A stretch of DNA of 64,000 nucleotides, from contig NZ_JAMHIW010000004.1 in NCBI RefSeq assembly GCF_023896955.1, positions 248,001 through 312,000 of the forward strand, given 5' to 3'. This DNA is from Micromonospora sp. RHAY321. Lineage in GTDB: Bacteria; Actinomycetota; Actinomycetes; Mycobacteriales; Micromonosporaceae. Position 1 is the first letter of the stretch. Every line of letters begins with the position of its first letter. Below the pieces are notes generated by a model. That model saw only the letters and a program-made list of their open reading frames with translations. It had not been told where the DNA came from and did no database searches. Shown here piece after piece: positions 8,799-17,017 of this stretch. The translations under genes were made by a program, and so were the position numbers.

Positions 8799-9333
8799 TG
8801 TCCACCTTCTTGGCCAGTGCGATCAGGTCGGCGGTCCGCTTCTCCGCCGCCGACCTTTCGGTGCCGCGCCCGCCGGTCCAGGTCAGCTCCGCCATCCGGC
8901 CGTCGCCGGCCAGCCAGCCCACCTCGGCGACCGGTCCGTCTCCGCCCGCCGCCGCCAGGGTCCGCCGGTACGCCTGCTGCCCCAGCCCGGTGACCTTCGC
9001 CGCCTTGTCCGGCACCATGTCGGCGCCGAAGGTGGCCTTGTCGATTTTGGTTTCGGTCACCGCCAACGTCAGCTCCGGCAGCGCCGCGCCCTCGGCCCGC
9101 AGCACGCAGGTGTAGGTGTCGTCGCGCTCGCTGGCCGCCGCCACGTCGAAGCGCACCTTGACCACCTGCTCGATCACCGTGAAGTCCAGCAGTCGGCAGG
9201 CGCCACCCGAGGAGGCCGCCGCCACGTCCACCGCGATCGGCGCCGGTGGCGGCACCGCCACCGGCTCCGCCTCGGCGCCGCAGCCGCTCACCAGCAGCCC
9301 CGCCAGCCCGGCGACCACGATCCGCCCGCGCAC
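8785..9333 (-). CDS. Putative secreted lipoprotein, function unknown
   Basis: The 182-residue product begins MRGRIVVAGLAGLLVSGCG, a lipoprotein signal peptide with lipobox LVSGC and acylated Cys18. A short Pro-rich linker follows, then a mixed soluble domain with two Cys residues (GGACRLL and TYTCVL) that could form a disulfide. The size and layout resemble small actinobacterial DUF3558-type lipoproteins, but I do not see a decisive motif. It is probably anchored on the outer face of the cytoplasmic membrane. It lies downstream of, and convergent with, ideR. No link to iron can be inferred. Confidence 0.75.
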   Translation of the reverse strand: MRGRIVVAGLAGLLVSGCGAEAEPVAVPPPAPIAVDVAAASSGGACRLLDFTVIEQVVKVRFDVAAASERDDTYTCVLRAEGAALPELTLAVTETKIDKATFGADMVPDKAAKVTGLGQQAYRRTLAAAGGDGPVAEVGWLAGDGRMAELTWTGGRGTERSAAEKRTADLIALAKKVDTRAL

Positions 9334-9456
9334 GCTCCACCCTCTCGCCCGGTCGACGGCGGAAGGTGCCCGCCGGAGGTCCGTCGGACACCGTACGGGG
9401 TGTCCGGGTCGGGCGGAAGCCCTCGTTCGGCGGGTCCGCCCGGACCCGGCCGGCGC

Positions 9457-9711
9457 TCATTGCGCCGGCGGGTCATCCACGTACGGACAGTGCCGGCAGC
9501 CGCGCCCACAGCAGGTGCCGCGCCGGGCCAGGAAACCGGCACTGAGCACGAACAACCCGGTCTCCGGATCGAGGTAGCCGGCCTCCCCGGCGGCCAGTGC
9601 GGCGGCGTGCGCGGCGAGGACCCGAGCCCGGTCGGGGTGCTCGGGCGGCAGCCGGGACGGGTGCGGCTCGCTCAGCGGCCGGTCCGCCAACGGTCGTCGC
9701 TCTCCGGTCAC
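9457..9711 (-). CDS. Small Cys-rich DUF5522-type protein
   Basis: This 84-residue protein has a conserved C-terminal block: YLDPETGLFVLSAGFLARRG followed by CCGRGCRHCPY. Five closely spaced cysteines suggest binding of zinc or an iron-sulfur cluster. Small proteins with this DUF5522 motif are widespread in actinobacteria and some other phyla, with no known function. It is cytoplasmic, with no signal peptide. It lies between the lipoprotein and asparaginase genes on the same strand, with gaps of 123 and 34 bp. Confidence 0.8.
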   Translation of the reverse strand: MTGERRPLADRPLSEPHPSRLPPEHPDRARVLAAHAAALAAGEAGYLDPETGLFVLSAGFLARRGTCCGRGCRHCPYVDDPPAQ

Positions 9712-9745
9712 CGCAGCAGTCTAGGTACGCCGTCCGGAGCCCGGC

Positions 9746-10735
9746 TCAGCCGTGTGTGGCCAGCGCGGCGGCCACCCCGTCGCGGCCGGCACCGCCGGCG
9801 AGCAGCAGGCGCAGCAGCACCCGCGCCTTGTACGGGTCGAGCAGCCCTCCGTTGAGCAGCCCGCGGCGTTGCAGGTCGGTCTCCGAGCCGACCGCCCCGT
9901 ACGTGTGCCGCAGCACCGACCCGGCGCCGGAGCGGGAGGTGAGCACGACCGGCATCCGGGCGACGAGGTCCCCGAGCACCGGGGCCAGCACGGCGGGCAC
10001 GTGCCCCACCCCGAAGCCGGCCACCACCAGGCCCTGGTGGGTTTCCGCCAGGCCGTCCAGCAGCAACCCGTCGTCGTCGAGCGTCACCACGTACAGGGCC
10101 ACCCGGGTCGCGTCGAGCCGGTCCGGGTCGACCGGCGGCAGCGGCTCGTGCCGCCGCGGCCGGGTCAGCATCCGTACCTCCCCCTCGATCACCTGCCCGA
10201 TCGGGCCGGCATTGGGCGCGGCGAAGGTGGCGGTGCTGGTGCTGTGCGTCTTGCGCAGCCAGCGGGCGGCGTGCACCTCGTCGTTGACGGCGACCAGCAC
10301 GCCCAGGTCACGGGCGTCCGGCGCGGCGGCCACCCGCAGAGCCGCCAGCAGGTTCGCCGGCCCGTCGGCGCCGGCCAGGGTGGGGTTGCGCATCGCGCCG
10401 GTGAACACCAGCGGGGCGGCGTGCGGCCAGACCAGGTCGGCCAGGAACGCCGTCTCCTCCAGCGTGTCGGTGCCCTGGGTGACCACCACGCCGGTCGCGC
10501 CGGCGGTCACCGCCCGGGACGCCTCGCCGACCACGTCGAGCAGCTGCCGGCCGGTCAGGTGCGCGCTGGGCACCGCGTGCGTGTCCCGCACGTCCACGGG
10601 CACGCCCAGCTCGGCGAGCCCGGGCACGGCGGCGGTGAGATCCGCGCCGGTCAGTCGGGTCACCACGCCCGGGCGGCCGGCGTCGACGCCGCCCATCGCG
10701 ATCGTGCCGCCAAGGGTGATCAGAGCGATGGACAC
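9746..10735 (-). CDS. L-asparaginase (bacterial type I/II fold)
   Basis: This 329-residue protein carries both asparaginase signatures: TLGGTIAM with the nucleophile Thr11, and VVTQGTDTLEETAFLADL with the catalytic Thr89-Asp90 pair. Downstream come FTGAMRNPTLAGADGP and the Lys-containing RKTHSTSTATF. The enzyme hydrolyses L-asparagine to aspartate and ammonia. The start is the GTG at 10735 (MSIALITLGG), next to the mature fold, so there is no signal peptide and the enzyme is probably cytoplasmic. The frame is open far upstream, but that part is antisense to the MFS gene and is not real. Divergent from the MFS transporter. Confidence 0.9.
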   Translation of the reverse strand: MSIALITLGGTIAMGGVDAGRPGVVTRLTGADLTAAVPGLAELGVPVDVRDTHAVPSAHLTGRQLLDVVGEASRAVTAGATGVVVTQGTDTLEETAFLADLVWPHAAPLVFTGAMRNPTLAGADGPANLLAALRVAAAPDARDLGVLVAVNDEVHAARWLRKTHSTSTATFAAPNAGPIGQVIEGEVRMLTRPRRHEPLPPVDPDRLDATRVALYVVTLDDDGLLLDGLAETHQGLVVAGFGVGHVPAVLAPVLGDLVARMPVVLTSRSGAGSVLRHTYGAVGSETDLQRRGLLNGGLLDPYKARVLLRLLLAGGAGRDGVAAALATHG

Positions 10736-10858
10736 GGGTGGACCCTCCGTTCCGCCGTCGGGTGCCGGCGGCCCTGGGACCGTACCCGCCCGACATGGCC
10801 GGGCCGCCACCCGCCAGGCGGGGGCGAAATGCGGTGTCGCGGAGGATCGCGGCCTCGA

Positions 10859-10864
10859 TACAGT
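10859..10864 (+). promoter_or_regulatory. Candidate -10 element upstream of MFS gene
   Basis: TACAGT lies 45 nt before the MFS start in the divergent interval with the asparaginase gene. No clear -35 is seen. Weak call. Confidence 0.3.
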
Positions 10865-10909
10865 CCCCCGGCCGCCGGCCGGCGGCGCGCGTGACCGCAC
10901 AGACAGGCA

Positions 10910-12190
10910 GTGCCCGTGACCCAGCAGCTGACCCAGGCCCCGGCTGGCACGACGGGAAACGGCCCGTCGCTGTGGCGCAGCAGGAACTTCCTGCTGCTCT
11001 GGGGCGGGCAGACGGTCAGCGAGCTGGGCACCAGGATCGCGAACGTGGCGGTGCCGCTGCTGGCCGCCGACACCCTGAACGCCAGCGTGTTCCAGGTCTC
11101 CCTGCTGACCGTCCTGGCCTGGCTGCCGTACCTGCTCTTCTCGCTGCCGGCGGGCATCGTGGTCGACCGGCTCGACCAGCGGCGGCTGATGATCGCGTGC
11201 GACCTGGGCCGGGCCGCGCTCATGCTGTCGCTGCCGGTGGCCGCCCTGGTCGGTCACCTCACCCTTGTCTTCCTGTACGTGGTGGTCGGGCTCGGCGGGG
11301 TGCTCACCGTGCTGTTCACCGTGGCGTACAAGAGCATGCTGCCCCGGCTGGTGCCGCCGGACCTGCTGGTGGACGGCAACGCCAAGCTCACCGTCAGCCA
11401 GGACGCCGCCGAACTCGTCGGCCCGACGGTCAGCGGCGCGCTGATCGGCCTGGTCGGCGCCGCGCGGACGTTCCTGGCGAACGGGTTTGCCTTCCTGGTC
11501 AGCGCGCTGACGCTGATCCTGATCCGGGAGGCGCCGGTACGCCGCGAGCCCGCCCCGCGGGTGCCGCTGCGGGTGGAGCTGACCGACGGGCTCGGCTTCA
11601 TCCGGCGGCAACCGATCCTCGTGAGCATCCTGGCCTGCACCACCTGGTCGAACTTCTGGGTCATGGCGTCCAGCTCCATCGAGGTGACCTTCCTGGTGCG
11701 CGAGCTGCACGCCAGCCCGGTGCAGGTGGGGCTCGTCTTCTCGGTCAGCGCCGTCGGCGGGCTGGTGGTGGGGGTGCTGGCCGCCCGGCTGTCGGCCTGG
11801 CTCGGTTCGGCCCGGGTGATCTGGGTGGCGATGACCGCGCCGGGGCCGTTCTACCTGCTCATGCCGCTCGCCCAGCCCGGTTGGGGCGTCCTGCTCTACG
11901 GGGCGGGGTTGGCCGCTTTCTCGGCGAACGCGGTGCTGTACAACGTGGCGGCGATGACCTATCGGCAGCGGATCACCCCACCGGCGATCCTCGGCCGGGT
12001 CAACGCGGCGTTCCTGTGGATCTGTTTCGGGGTGATCCCGCTCGGCGCACTGACCGGCGGAGCGCTCGGCACCGCGCTGGGACTGCGCGGAGCGCTCTGG
12101 GCGTGCGTGCTGGGCACCTGGGCCGCCTGCCTGTTCGTGGTCTGCTCCCCGCTGCGCCGGATGCGGGACATGCCACCGGTGTCGCCGTGA
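10910..12190 (+). CDS. MFS exporter, EntS/DHA3-like
   Basis: This is a 426-residue multi-pass membrane protein with about 12 hydrophobic segments. It begins with the MFS N-terminus NFLLLWGGQTVSELGTRIAN, and the loop-2 motif SLPAGIVVDRLDQRRLMIA follows helix 2. This layout matches the enterobactin-exporter/multidrug (DHA3) group, which exports small molecules using the proton gradient. The GTG start at 10910 gives an unbroken N-terminus. The substrate is unknown. The gene lies 70 bp upstream of the DHFR-like gene on the same strand, so the two may share a transcript. Proximity to ideR (2 kb) is not evidence of siderophore export. Confidence 0.85.
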   Translation: MPVTQQLTQAPAGTTGNGPSLWRSRNFLLLWGGQTVSELGTRIANVAVPLLAADTLNASVFQVSLLTVLAWLPYLLFSLPAGIVVDRLDQRRLMIACDLGRAALMLSLPVAALVGHLTLVFLYVVVGLGGVLTVLFTVAYKSMLPRLVPPDLLVDGNAKLTVSQDAAELVGPTVSGALIGLVGAARTFLANGFAFLVSALTLILIREAPVRREPAPRVPLRVELTDGLGFIRRQPILVSILACTTWSNFWVMASSSIEVTFLVRELHASPVQVGLVFSVSAVGGLVVGVLAARLSAWLGSARVIWVAMTAPGPFYLLMPLAQPGWGVLLYGAGLAAFSANAVLYNVAAMTYRQRITPPAILGRVNAAFLWICFGVIPLGALTGGALGTALGLRGALWACVLGTWAACLFVVCSPLRRMRDMPPVSP

Positions 12191-12260
12191 CATCGGCGAT
12201 TTCGTCGTAGGGTCCGACGATGCTCGGCCCGACATCCATCGACGAACGCGGAGGGACACG

Positions 12261-12824
12261 ATGCGGAAGATCGTTGTGCACATGAGCCTGTCGCTGGACG
12301 GGTTCTTCGAGGGCCCGGGCGGCGACCTCGGCTGGCACCAGGTCGACGACGAGCTGCACCAGCACTTCAACGACGTCATCGCCCCGATGGGCGGGTTCCT
12401 CAACGGGCGGGTCAGCTACGAGCTGATGGCCGCGTTCTGGCCGACCGCCGACCAGGACCCGACCGCCAGTGGCCCGATGCGCGAGTACGCCCGCATCTGG
12501 CGGGACATGCCGAAGATCGTCTACTCCCGCACGCTCGACCACGCCGACTGGAACGCCACCGTGGTGCGTGAGGTCGACGTCGAGCAGGTCCGCAAGCTCA
12601 CCGCCGAACCCGGCGGCGACCTGGCGCTCGGCGGGGCCGACCTGGCTGCCACCTTCGCCCGGCACGACCTGATCGACGAGTACCGGATCTACGTCCACCC
12701 GGTGCTGCTCGGCCGGGGTCGTCGACTCTTCCCCGACACCGACGCGCCGACCGGTCTGCGACTGGTCGAGAGCAGGACGTTCGGCAACGGCGTCGTGCTG
12801 CTCCACCATGAGCGGACACGCTGA
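12261..12824 (+). CDS. Dihydrofolate-reductase-like (RibD C-terminal domain) protein
   Basis: This 187-residue protein begins MRKIVVHMSLSLDGFFEGPG, the signature of the stand-alone RibD_C/DHFR-like family, and contains ALGGADLAATFARHDLIDEY and VHPVLLGRGRRLF. These are NADPH-dependent reductase folds related to RibD and DHFR, with mostly unknown substrates. The ATG has GGAGGG 6 nt upstream. It lies between the MFS transporter and an alpha/beta hydrolase, all on the plus strand with short gaps. Confidence 0.88.
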   Translation: MRKIVVHMSLSLDGFFEGPGGDLGWHQVDDELHQHFNDVIAPMGGFLNGRVSYELMAAFWPTADQDPTASGPMREYARIWRDMPKIVYSRTLDHADWNATVVREVDVEQVRKLTAEPGGDLALGGADLAATFARHDLIDEYRIYVHPVLLGRGRRLFPDTDAPTGLRLVESRTFGNGVVLLHHERTR

Positions 12825-12860
12825 CCCCCGGGTGGCCGGCCGTTCTGGCAGGCTCTGGGC

Positions 12861-13721
12861 ATGACCACCTTCGTCGCGCCGGACGGGACCACGCTCGCGT
12901 ACCGGACCGTCGGCGGCGGCGGCCCGCTGGTCTGCCTGCCCGGCGGGCCGGCGCGCGACTCGGCGTACCTCGGTGACCTCGGCGGTCTGGGCGCGTACCG
13001 GACGCTGATCATCCCCGACAGTCGGGGCACCGGCCGGTCGGCCGTGCCGGCGGACGTCTCCAGCTACCGCTGCGACCGGCTGGTCGACGATGTGGAGGCG
13101 CTGCGCCGGCACCTGGGCCTCGACCGACTGGACCTGCTCGGGCACTCCGCCGGCGCCAACGTGGCGCTGCAGTACGCCACCCGGCACCCCGAGCGGGTGG
13201 GCCGGCTCGCGCTGGTGACCCCGAGCACCCGGGCGGTCGGGCTCACGGCGACCGCCGCGCTCCGGGAGGAGGTCACCCGGGTCCGGGCCGGCGAGCCCTG
13301 GTACCCGGAGGCGATCGCGGCACTGGACTCCATGGTGTCCGGTCGGGCCACCGCCGACGCCTGGCAGGCGATAGCGCCGTTCTTCTACGGCCGGTGGGAC
13401 TCGGCCGCCGAGGCGCACCAGGCGGCCGAGCCGGGCCAGCGCAACCAGGAGGCGGCCCGGGTCTTCGGCGCCGACGGCGCCTTCGACCCGCCGGCCGCCC
13501 GGGCCGCGCTCGCCGCGCATCGCGGCCCGGTGCTGCTGCTCGCCGGCGAGCTGGACCTCGGCGCGCCGCCGGGCCTGGTGGCCCAGCTCGGCGCACTGAT
13601 GCCGGGCGCCGACCTGGTCGTCCAGCCCGGCGCGGGACACTACCCGTGGCTCGACGACGCCGACCGGTTCACCGCGACGCTCACCGCGTTCCTCGAAGGG
13701 GCGTCGGCACCGGCCGCTTGA
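12861..13721 (+). CDS. Alpha/beta hydrolase (prolyl-aminopeptidase-like)
   Basis: This 286-residue hydrolase has the nucleophile elbow GHSAGANVAL (Ser). The catalytic His is in GAGHYPWLDD near the C-terminus and the Asp probably in LLAGELDLGAP. The cap region and IPDSRGTGRS block resemble proline iminopeptidase and related hydrolases, but the substrate is not predictable. The stop codon overlaps the putative -35 of the downstream MerR gene, suggesting the regulator is transcribed separately from a promoter at the end of this gene. Confidence 0.87.
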   Translation: MTTFVAPDGTTLAYRTVGGGGPLVCLPGGPARDSAYLGDLGGLGAYRTLIIPDSRGTGRSAVPADVSSYRCDRLVDDVEALRRHLGLDRLDLLGHSAGANVALQYATRHPERVGRLALVTPSTRAVGLTATAALREEVTRVRAGEPWYPEAIAALDSMVSGRATADAWQAIAPFFYGRWDSAAEAHQAAEPGQRNQEAARVFGADGAFDPPAARAALAAHRGPVLLLAGELDLGAPPGLVAQLGALMPGADLVVQPGAGHYPWLDDADRFTATLTAFLEGASAPAA

Positions 13722-13748
13722 GTCTCCACCGGGGGGAGACAGCAGGGT
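13718..13748 (+). promoter_or_regulatory. MerR-type promoter/operator with 19-bp spacer
   Basis: TTGAGT (13718-13723) and CAGGGT (13743-13748) are separated by exactly 19 bp. The spacer region contains the dyad GTCTCC-N7-GGAGAC (13722-13740). An overlong spacer with a centred dyad is the hallmark of MerR-activated promoters. The predicted +1 falls on or next to the ATG at 13755, so the MerR-family transcript is probably leaderless and autoregulated. Confidence 0.6.
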
Positions 13749-13754
13749 GAGGGC

Positions 13755-14711
13755 ATGAACGGCGAGACGCGCTACACGATCGGCGAAGTGGCCCGGCGGA
13801 CCGGCCTGAGTGTCAAGACCATCCGCTACTACGCCGACCGCGGGATCGTGCCACCCACCGACCGGAGCCCTGTCGGCTACCGCCGCTACGGCCCGGAGGC
13901 CGTGGCCCGGCTGGAACTCGTCCGGACCCTCCGTGACCTGGGCGTCGACCTGGCCGCGATCCGCCGGGTGGTGGACCGGGAGGTTCCGCTGCACGAGGTG
14001 GCTGCGGCGCACGCCGAGGCGTTGGCGGTGCAGATCCGCCTGCTGCGGCTACGCCAGGCGGTGCTCGGCGCGGTGGCACGGCGAGGCGGAAGCGTCGAGG
14101 AGATGGAGCTGCTGCACACCATCGCCCGGCTCTCCGGGCAGGAACGTCGCCGGCTGGTCGCCGACTTCCTCGACGCGGTCTTCGACGGCCTGGCCACCAC
14201 ACCGGCGTACCCGGGGGTCATGCGGTCGCTGACCCCGGAGCTGCCCGACGATCCTCGCATCGAGCAGGTGCAGGCGTGGGTGGAGCTGGCCGAGCTGGCC
14301 CAGGACCCGGACTTCCGGGCCAGCATGCGACGGCTGGTCCGCCAGTACGCGGCCGACCACGACGTCCCGGGGCTGCCCCGGCCGGACGCCGTCGCGGTCG
14401 TCCGGGACGCGGTGGCCCCCGCCCTGGCCGCCGGTCTCGATCCCACCGCGCCCGATGCCGACGCCGTGGTGGCGGCGGTCATCGACCGGTACGCGCACCT
14501 CACCGGCAAAACCGACGACGACGCCTTGCGCCAACGGCTGCTGGACCGGCTGGACACGGCGAACGACCCCCGCCGGGACCGGTACCTCGACCTGCTCGCG
14601 GTGGTCAACGGCTGGCCGACCGGCGGCGGGGTCGCGCCGGCGCTGGAGTGGTTCGGCCGGGCACTGCGCGCCCGGATGCCTTCGTCGAACGGCGTCAGCC
14701 GAACCAGGTGA
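13755..14711 (+). CDS. MerR-family transcriptional regulator with large C-terminal domain
   Basis: This 318-residue protein starts with a MerR winged helix: YTIGEVARRTGLSVKTIRYYADRG and then VGYRRYGPEAVARLELVRTLR. A dimerisation helix rich in Leu/Arg follows (about residues 80-125). The ~190-residue C-terminal part is helical and has no motif I recognise. It resembles the effector domains of large actinobacterial MerR proteins with unknown ligands. A MerR-type operator sits immediately upstream and suggests autoregulation. The last 17 bp overlap the 3' end of the convergent DUF2332 gene. Confidence 0.87.
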   Translation: MNGETRYTIGEVARRTGLSVKTIRYYADRGIVPPTDRSPVGYRRYGPEAVARLELVRTLRDLGVDLAAIRRVVDREVPLHEVAAAHAEALAVQIRLLRLRQAVLGAVARRGGSVEEMELLHTIARLSGQERRRLVADFLDAVFDGLATTPAYPGVMRSLTPELPDDPRIEQVQAWVELAELAQDPDFRASMRRLVRQYAADHDVPGLPRPDAVAVVRDAVAPALAAGLDPTAPDADAVVAAVIDRYAHLTGKTDDDALRQRLLDRLDTANDPRRDRYLDLLAVVNGWPTGGGVAPALEWFGRALRARMPSSNGVSRTR

Positions 14712-15630
14712 TCGCCTGGCCGTGGCCTCGGGTCCACGCCAGCGGCCTGCCGTCCAGCGCCAGGACGTTGTACAGCCCGTCCTCCGGCGACGCCGGCAGG
14801 CCCGGGTACGGCAGCACCTCCGGGTCCTCATTGGCAATCCAGTGCCCGGGCAGCTCACGGACCAGCCGCACGAACGCCTCCCGGCGCGGTACGGGCACCT
14901 GGTAGAGCACGGAGGTGTGGAAGACCACCAGCGTCGCGCCGGCCGGTGCCCGCGCGGCCAGCGCCGGCAGGTCGTCCACCAGGTCGCCGCGAACCAGCAG
15001 CGGCGGCTCGGCCGCGGCGACCGCCGCAGCGGCCCGCAGCCGCTCCCGCCGGTGCGCGTGCTCCGGCCAGATCAGCGCGTCCAACCAGGACACGTCCGCC
15101 GGATCGGTCACGTCGAGCGGGTTGAGGTCCAGACCGGCCCGCCACACCACCTCCGGTACGCGCACCGGTGGCACCAACCCGCTGGCGGCGCACTCCAGCA
15201 CCGGCTCCCCCGCGCCGACCCGGTGCTCGTCGTAGCGGTAGCCGTACCGGTCGGGATAGAGGCAGAGCCCGGCGGACGCCCCGACCTCCAGCAGGGCCAG
15301 CGGCTGCGGCAGCGCGGCGAGCACCGGCAGCAGGACCGCGCACCGGCCGGCCTCGTTCGTCTGCGTGGCCCGGGTGCGCATCTGCGCCTCGACCGCCGGC
15401 CAGTTCGCGACCGCGTAGTCGTGGAACGCCGCCGGGTCCTCGACCGGGCCGCCGAGCCACCGGACGACCCCGAACAGCAGGTTCGGCTGCCGCTTGGCCG
15501 GCGGGAGCCCATCGAGCAGGGCGAGCAACTCGTCGTCGCGGGACACCGCCCGGGACAGTCGCTCGTACGCGGGTGAGACCCCGCGCACCTCACGACTGGC
15601 GAACCGGGTATATGCCTCAGCGGTCGTCAT
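14695..15630 (-). CDS. DUF2332 family protein
   Basis: This 311-residue protein has the DUF2332 layout: AYTRFASREVRGVSPAYERL at the N-terminus, LLFGVVRWLGG, then LALLEVGASAGLCLYPDRYG. The last looks like a modified SAM-binding loop (EVGASAGLCL), and a methyltransferase-like fold has been suggested for the family. The C-terminus ends HGQAITWFG. The activity is unknown. The start is ATG 15630 (MTTAEAYTRFAS). It is convergent with the MerR gene with a 17-bp tail overlap and divergent from the FAD monooxygenase. Confidence 0.85.
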   Translation of the reverse strand: MTTAEAYTRFASREVRGVSPAYERLSRAVSRDDELLALLDGLPPAKRQPNLLFGVVRWLGGPVEDPAAFHDYAVANWPAVEAQMRTRATQTNEAGRCAVLLPVLAALPQPLALLEVGASAGLCLYPDRYGYRYDEHRVGAGEPVLECAASGLVPPVRVPEVVWRAGLDLNPLDVTDPADVSWLDALIWPEHAHRRERLRAAAAVAAAEPPLLVRGDLVDDLPALAARAPAGATLVVFHTSVLYQVPVPRREAFVRLVRELPGHWIANEDPEVLPYPGLPASPEDGLYNVLALDGRPLAWTRGHGQAITWFG

Positions 15631-15791
15631 GCGCTGATCGTCCCAGCCAGCCCCCGACAATTCACACCCCGTTGCCCCGGCCGTGTCCCCGATGCCGTGT
15701 GCCGCCTTTCCCGCCTCGTAGAGTTCGGCGGCGGTCGGGACGGTGAGCGGCAGCTCAGCCGGCCGCAACGGGCAACGGGGAGGTACGGGTC

Positions 15792-16904
15792 GTGCGGGGT
15801 GACGGTGTCCGGGTACTGATCGTCGGCGGTGGTGTCGCCGGACTGGCGACGGTCGTCGCGCTGCGCGACTGGGGCGCGACGGTCGACGTGGTCGAGCGGG
15901 CGCCCGGTCCTGCCGACTCCGGCACCGGCATATACCTCACCGGCAACGCGACGCGGATGCTCGGCGTACTCGGCCTGTGGGAGCCGGTCGCCGACACCGC
16001 CGTGCAGATCGGGCGGCAGCGCAGCGCCAACCAGCGCGGCCGACGCCTCTTCGACATCGACGTCGCCGCCCTGTGGCACGGCGTCGGACCCTGCGTCTCG
16101 TTGCCCCGGGCGCAGTTGCACCGGGCGTTGCTCGCCGGTGTCGGTGACGTACCGGTCCGCTGGGGTCGCCAACCCGTCGCACTCGTCTGGGAGGGACACC
16201 GCGTCGCCGTCGAGTTCGACGACGGCAGCACCGGACGGTACGACCTGGTGATCGGCGCCGACGGGGTGCACTCGACGGTCCGGCGGCTCGCCTTCGACGG
16301 CCGGGCGGCCCGATCGCTCGGCCAGTACGCGTACCGCTGGCTCGCTCCCCGCATCGACGCCGAACCGGTGTGGTCGGTGCAGTTGGGGCGCGGTCGGCAG
16401 TTCCTCACGATCCCGATCAGCGCCGAGCAGACGTACTGCTACTACAACGACGGCCCGGTGGCGGACCGGCCCGGCTGGCGCGACGAGCTGGCCGCCGCGT
16501 TCACCGAACCGGCCGCCATGATGGTCAAGGCCCTCGACGCCGACGACAGCACCCTGCACGCCGGCCCGAACCAGGAGGTCGTGCTCGACTTCTGGTCCCG
16601 AGGGCCGGTAGTGCTGATCGGCGACGCCGCCCACGCCACCTCACCGAACATGGCCCAGGGTGCGGCGATGGCCCTGGAGGACGCCGTCGTGCTCGCCACG
16701 TCGCTCGCCGCCAGCGGGAGCGTCACCGAGGCGCTGCGCGGGTACGAGGCGCGCCGCCGGCCGCGTACCAACTGGGTGCTCAGCCAGACCCACCGTCGGG
16801 ACAAGGCCACCGGGCTCCCGCCGGTGCTGCGCGACACGGTGCTGCGCCGCCTCGGCGAGCAGATGTTCCGGTCGAACTACGGCCCCCTGTTCGCCCAGCC
16901 CTGA
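15792..16904 (+). CDS. FAD-dependent monooxygenase (PHBH-like, group A)
   Basis: This 370-residue flavoprotein has the dinucleotide-binding motif VLIVGGGVAGLATVVAL near residue 8, the DG motif VIGADGVHSTVRR in the middle, and the GD motif VLIGDAAHATSPNMAQGAAM with its following helix ALEDAVVLA. These three motifs define class A NAD(P)H-dependent aromatic/polyketide hydroxylases. The substrate is unknown and no biosynthetic cluster is adjacent. The start is GTG 15792 with GGGGAGG 7 nt upstream. Convergent with nrdJ across a strong hairpin. Confidence 0.87.
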   Translation: MRGDGVRVLIVGGGVAGLATVVALRDWGATVDVVERAPGPADSGTGIYLTGNATRMLGVLGLWEPVADTAVQIGRQRSANQRGRRLFDIDVAALWHGVGPCVSLPRAQLHRALLAGVGDVPVRWGRQPVALVWEGHRVAVEFDDGSTGRYDLVIGADGVHSTVRRLAFDGRAARSLGQYAYRWLAPRIDAEPVWSVQLGRGRQFLTIPISAEQTYCYYNDGPVADRPGWRDELAAAFTEPAAMMVKALDADDSTLHAGPNQEVVLDFWSRGPVVLIGDAAHATSPNMAQGAAMALEDAVVLATSLAASGSVTEALRGYEARRRPRTNWVLSQTHRRDKATGLPPVLRDTVLRRLGEQMFRSNYGPLFAQP

Positions 16905-16967
16905 CCTGCCCCGGTCAGGCACCGGGGCACCAACCACGGTCGGGACCTGCGAAGGCCCCAGAGCGAA

Positions 16968-17001
16968 CTGCCCCGACCTCCGATGAAGGAGGCCGGGGCA
17001 G
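16968..17001. terminator. Hairpin between FAD monooxygenase and nrdJ
   Basis: Arms CTGCCCCGACCTCC (16968-16981) and GGAGGCCGGGGCAG (16988-17001) pair at 13 of 14 positions around a 6-nt loop. It lies 16 bp after the nrdJ stop on the minus strand and probably serves both convergent transcripts. Confidence 0.75.
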
Positions 17002-17017
17002 CGCGATTTCGCGTACG

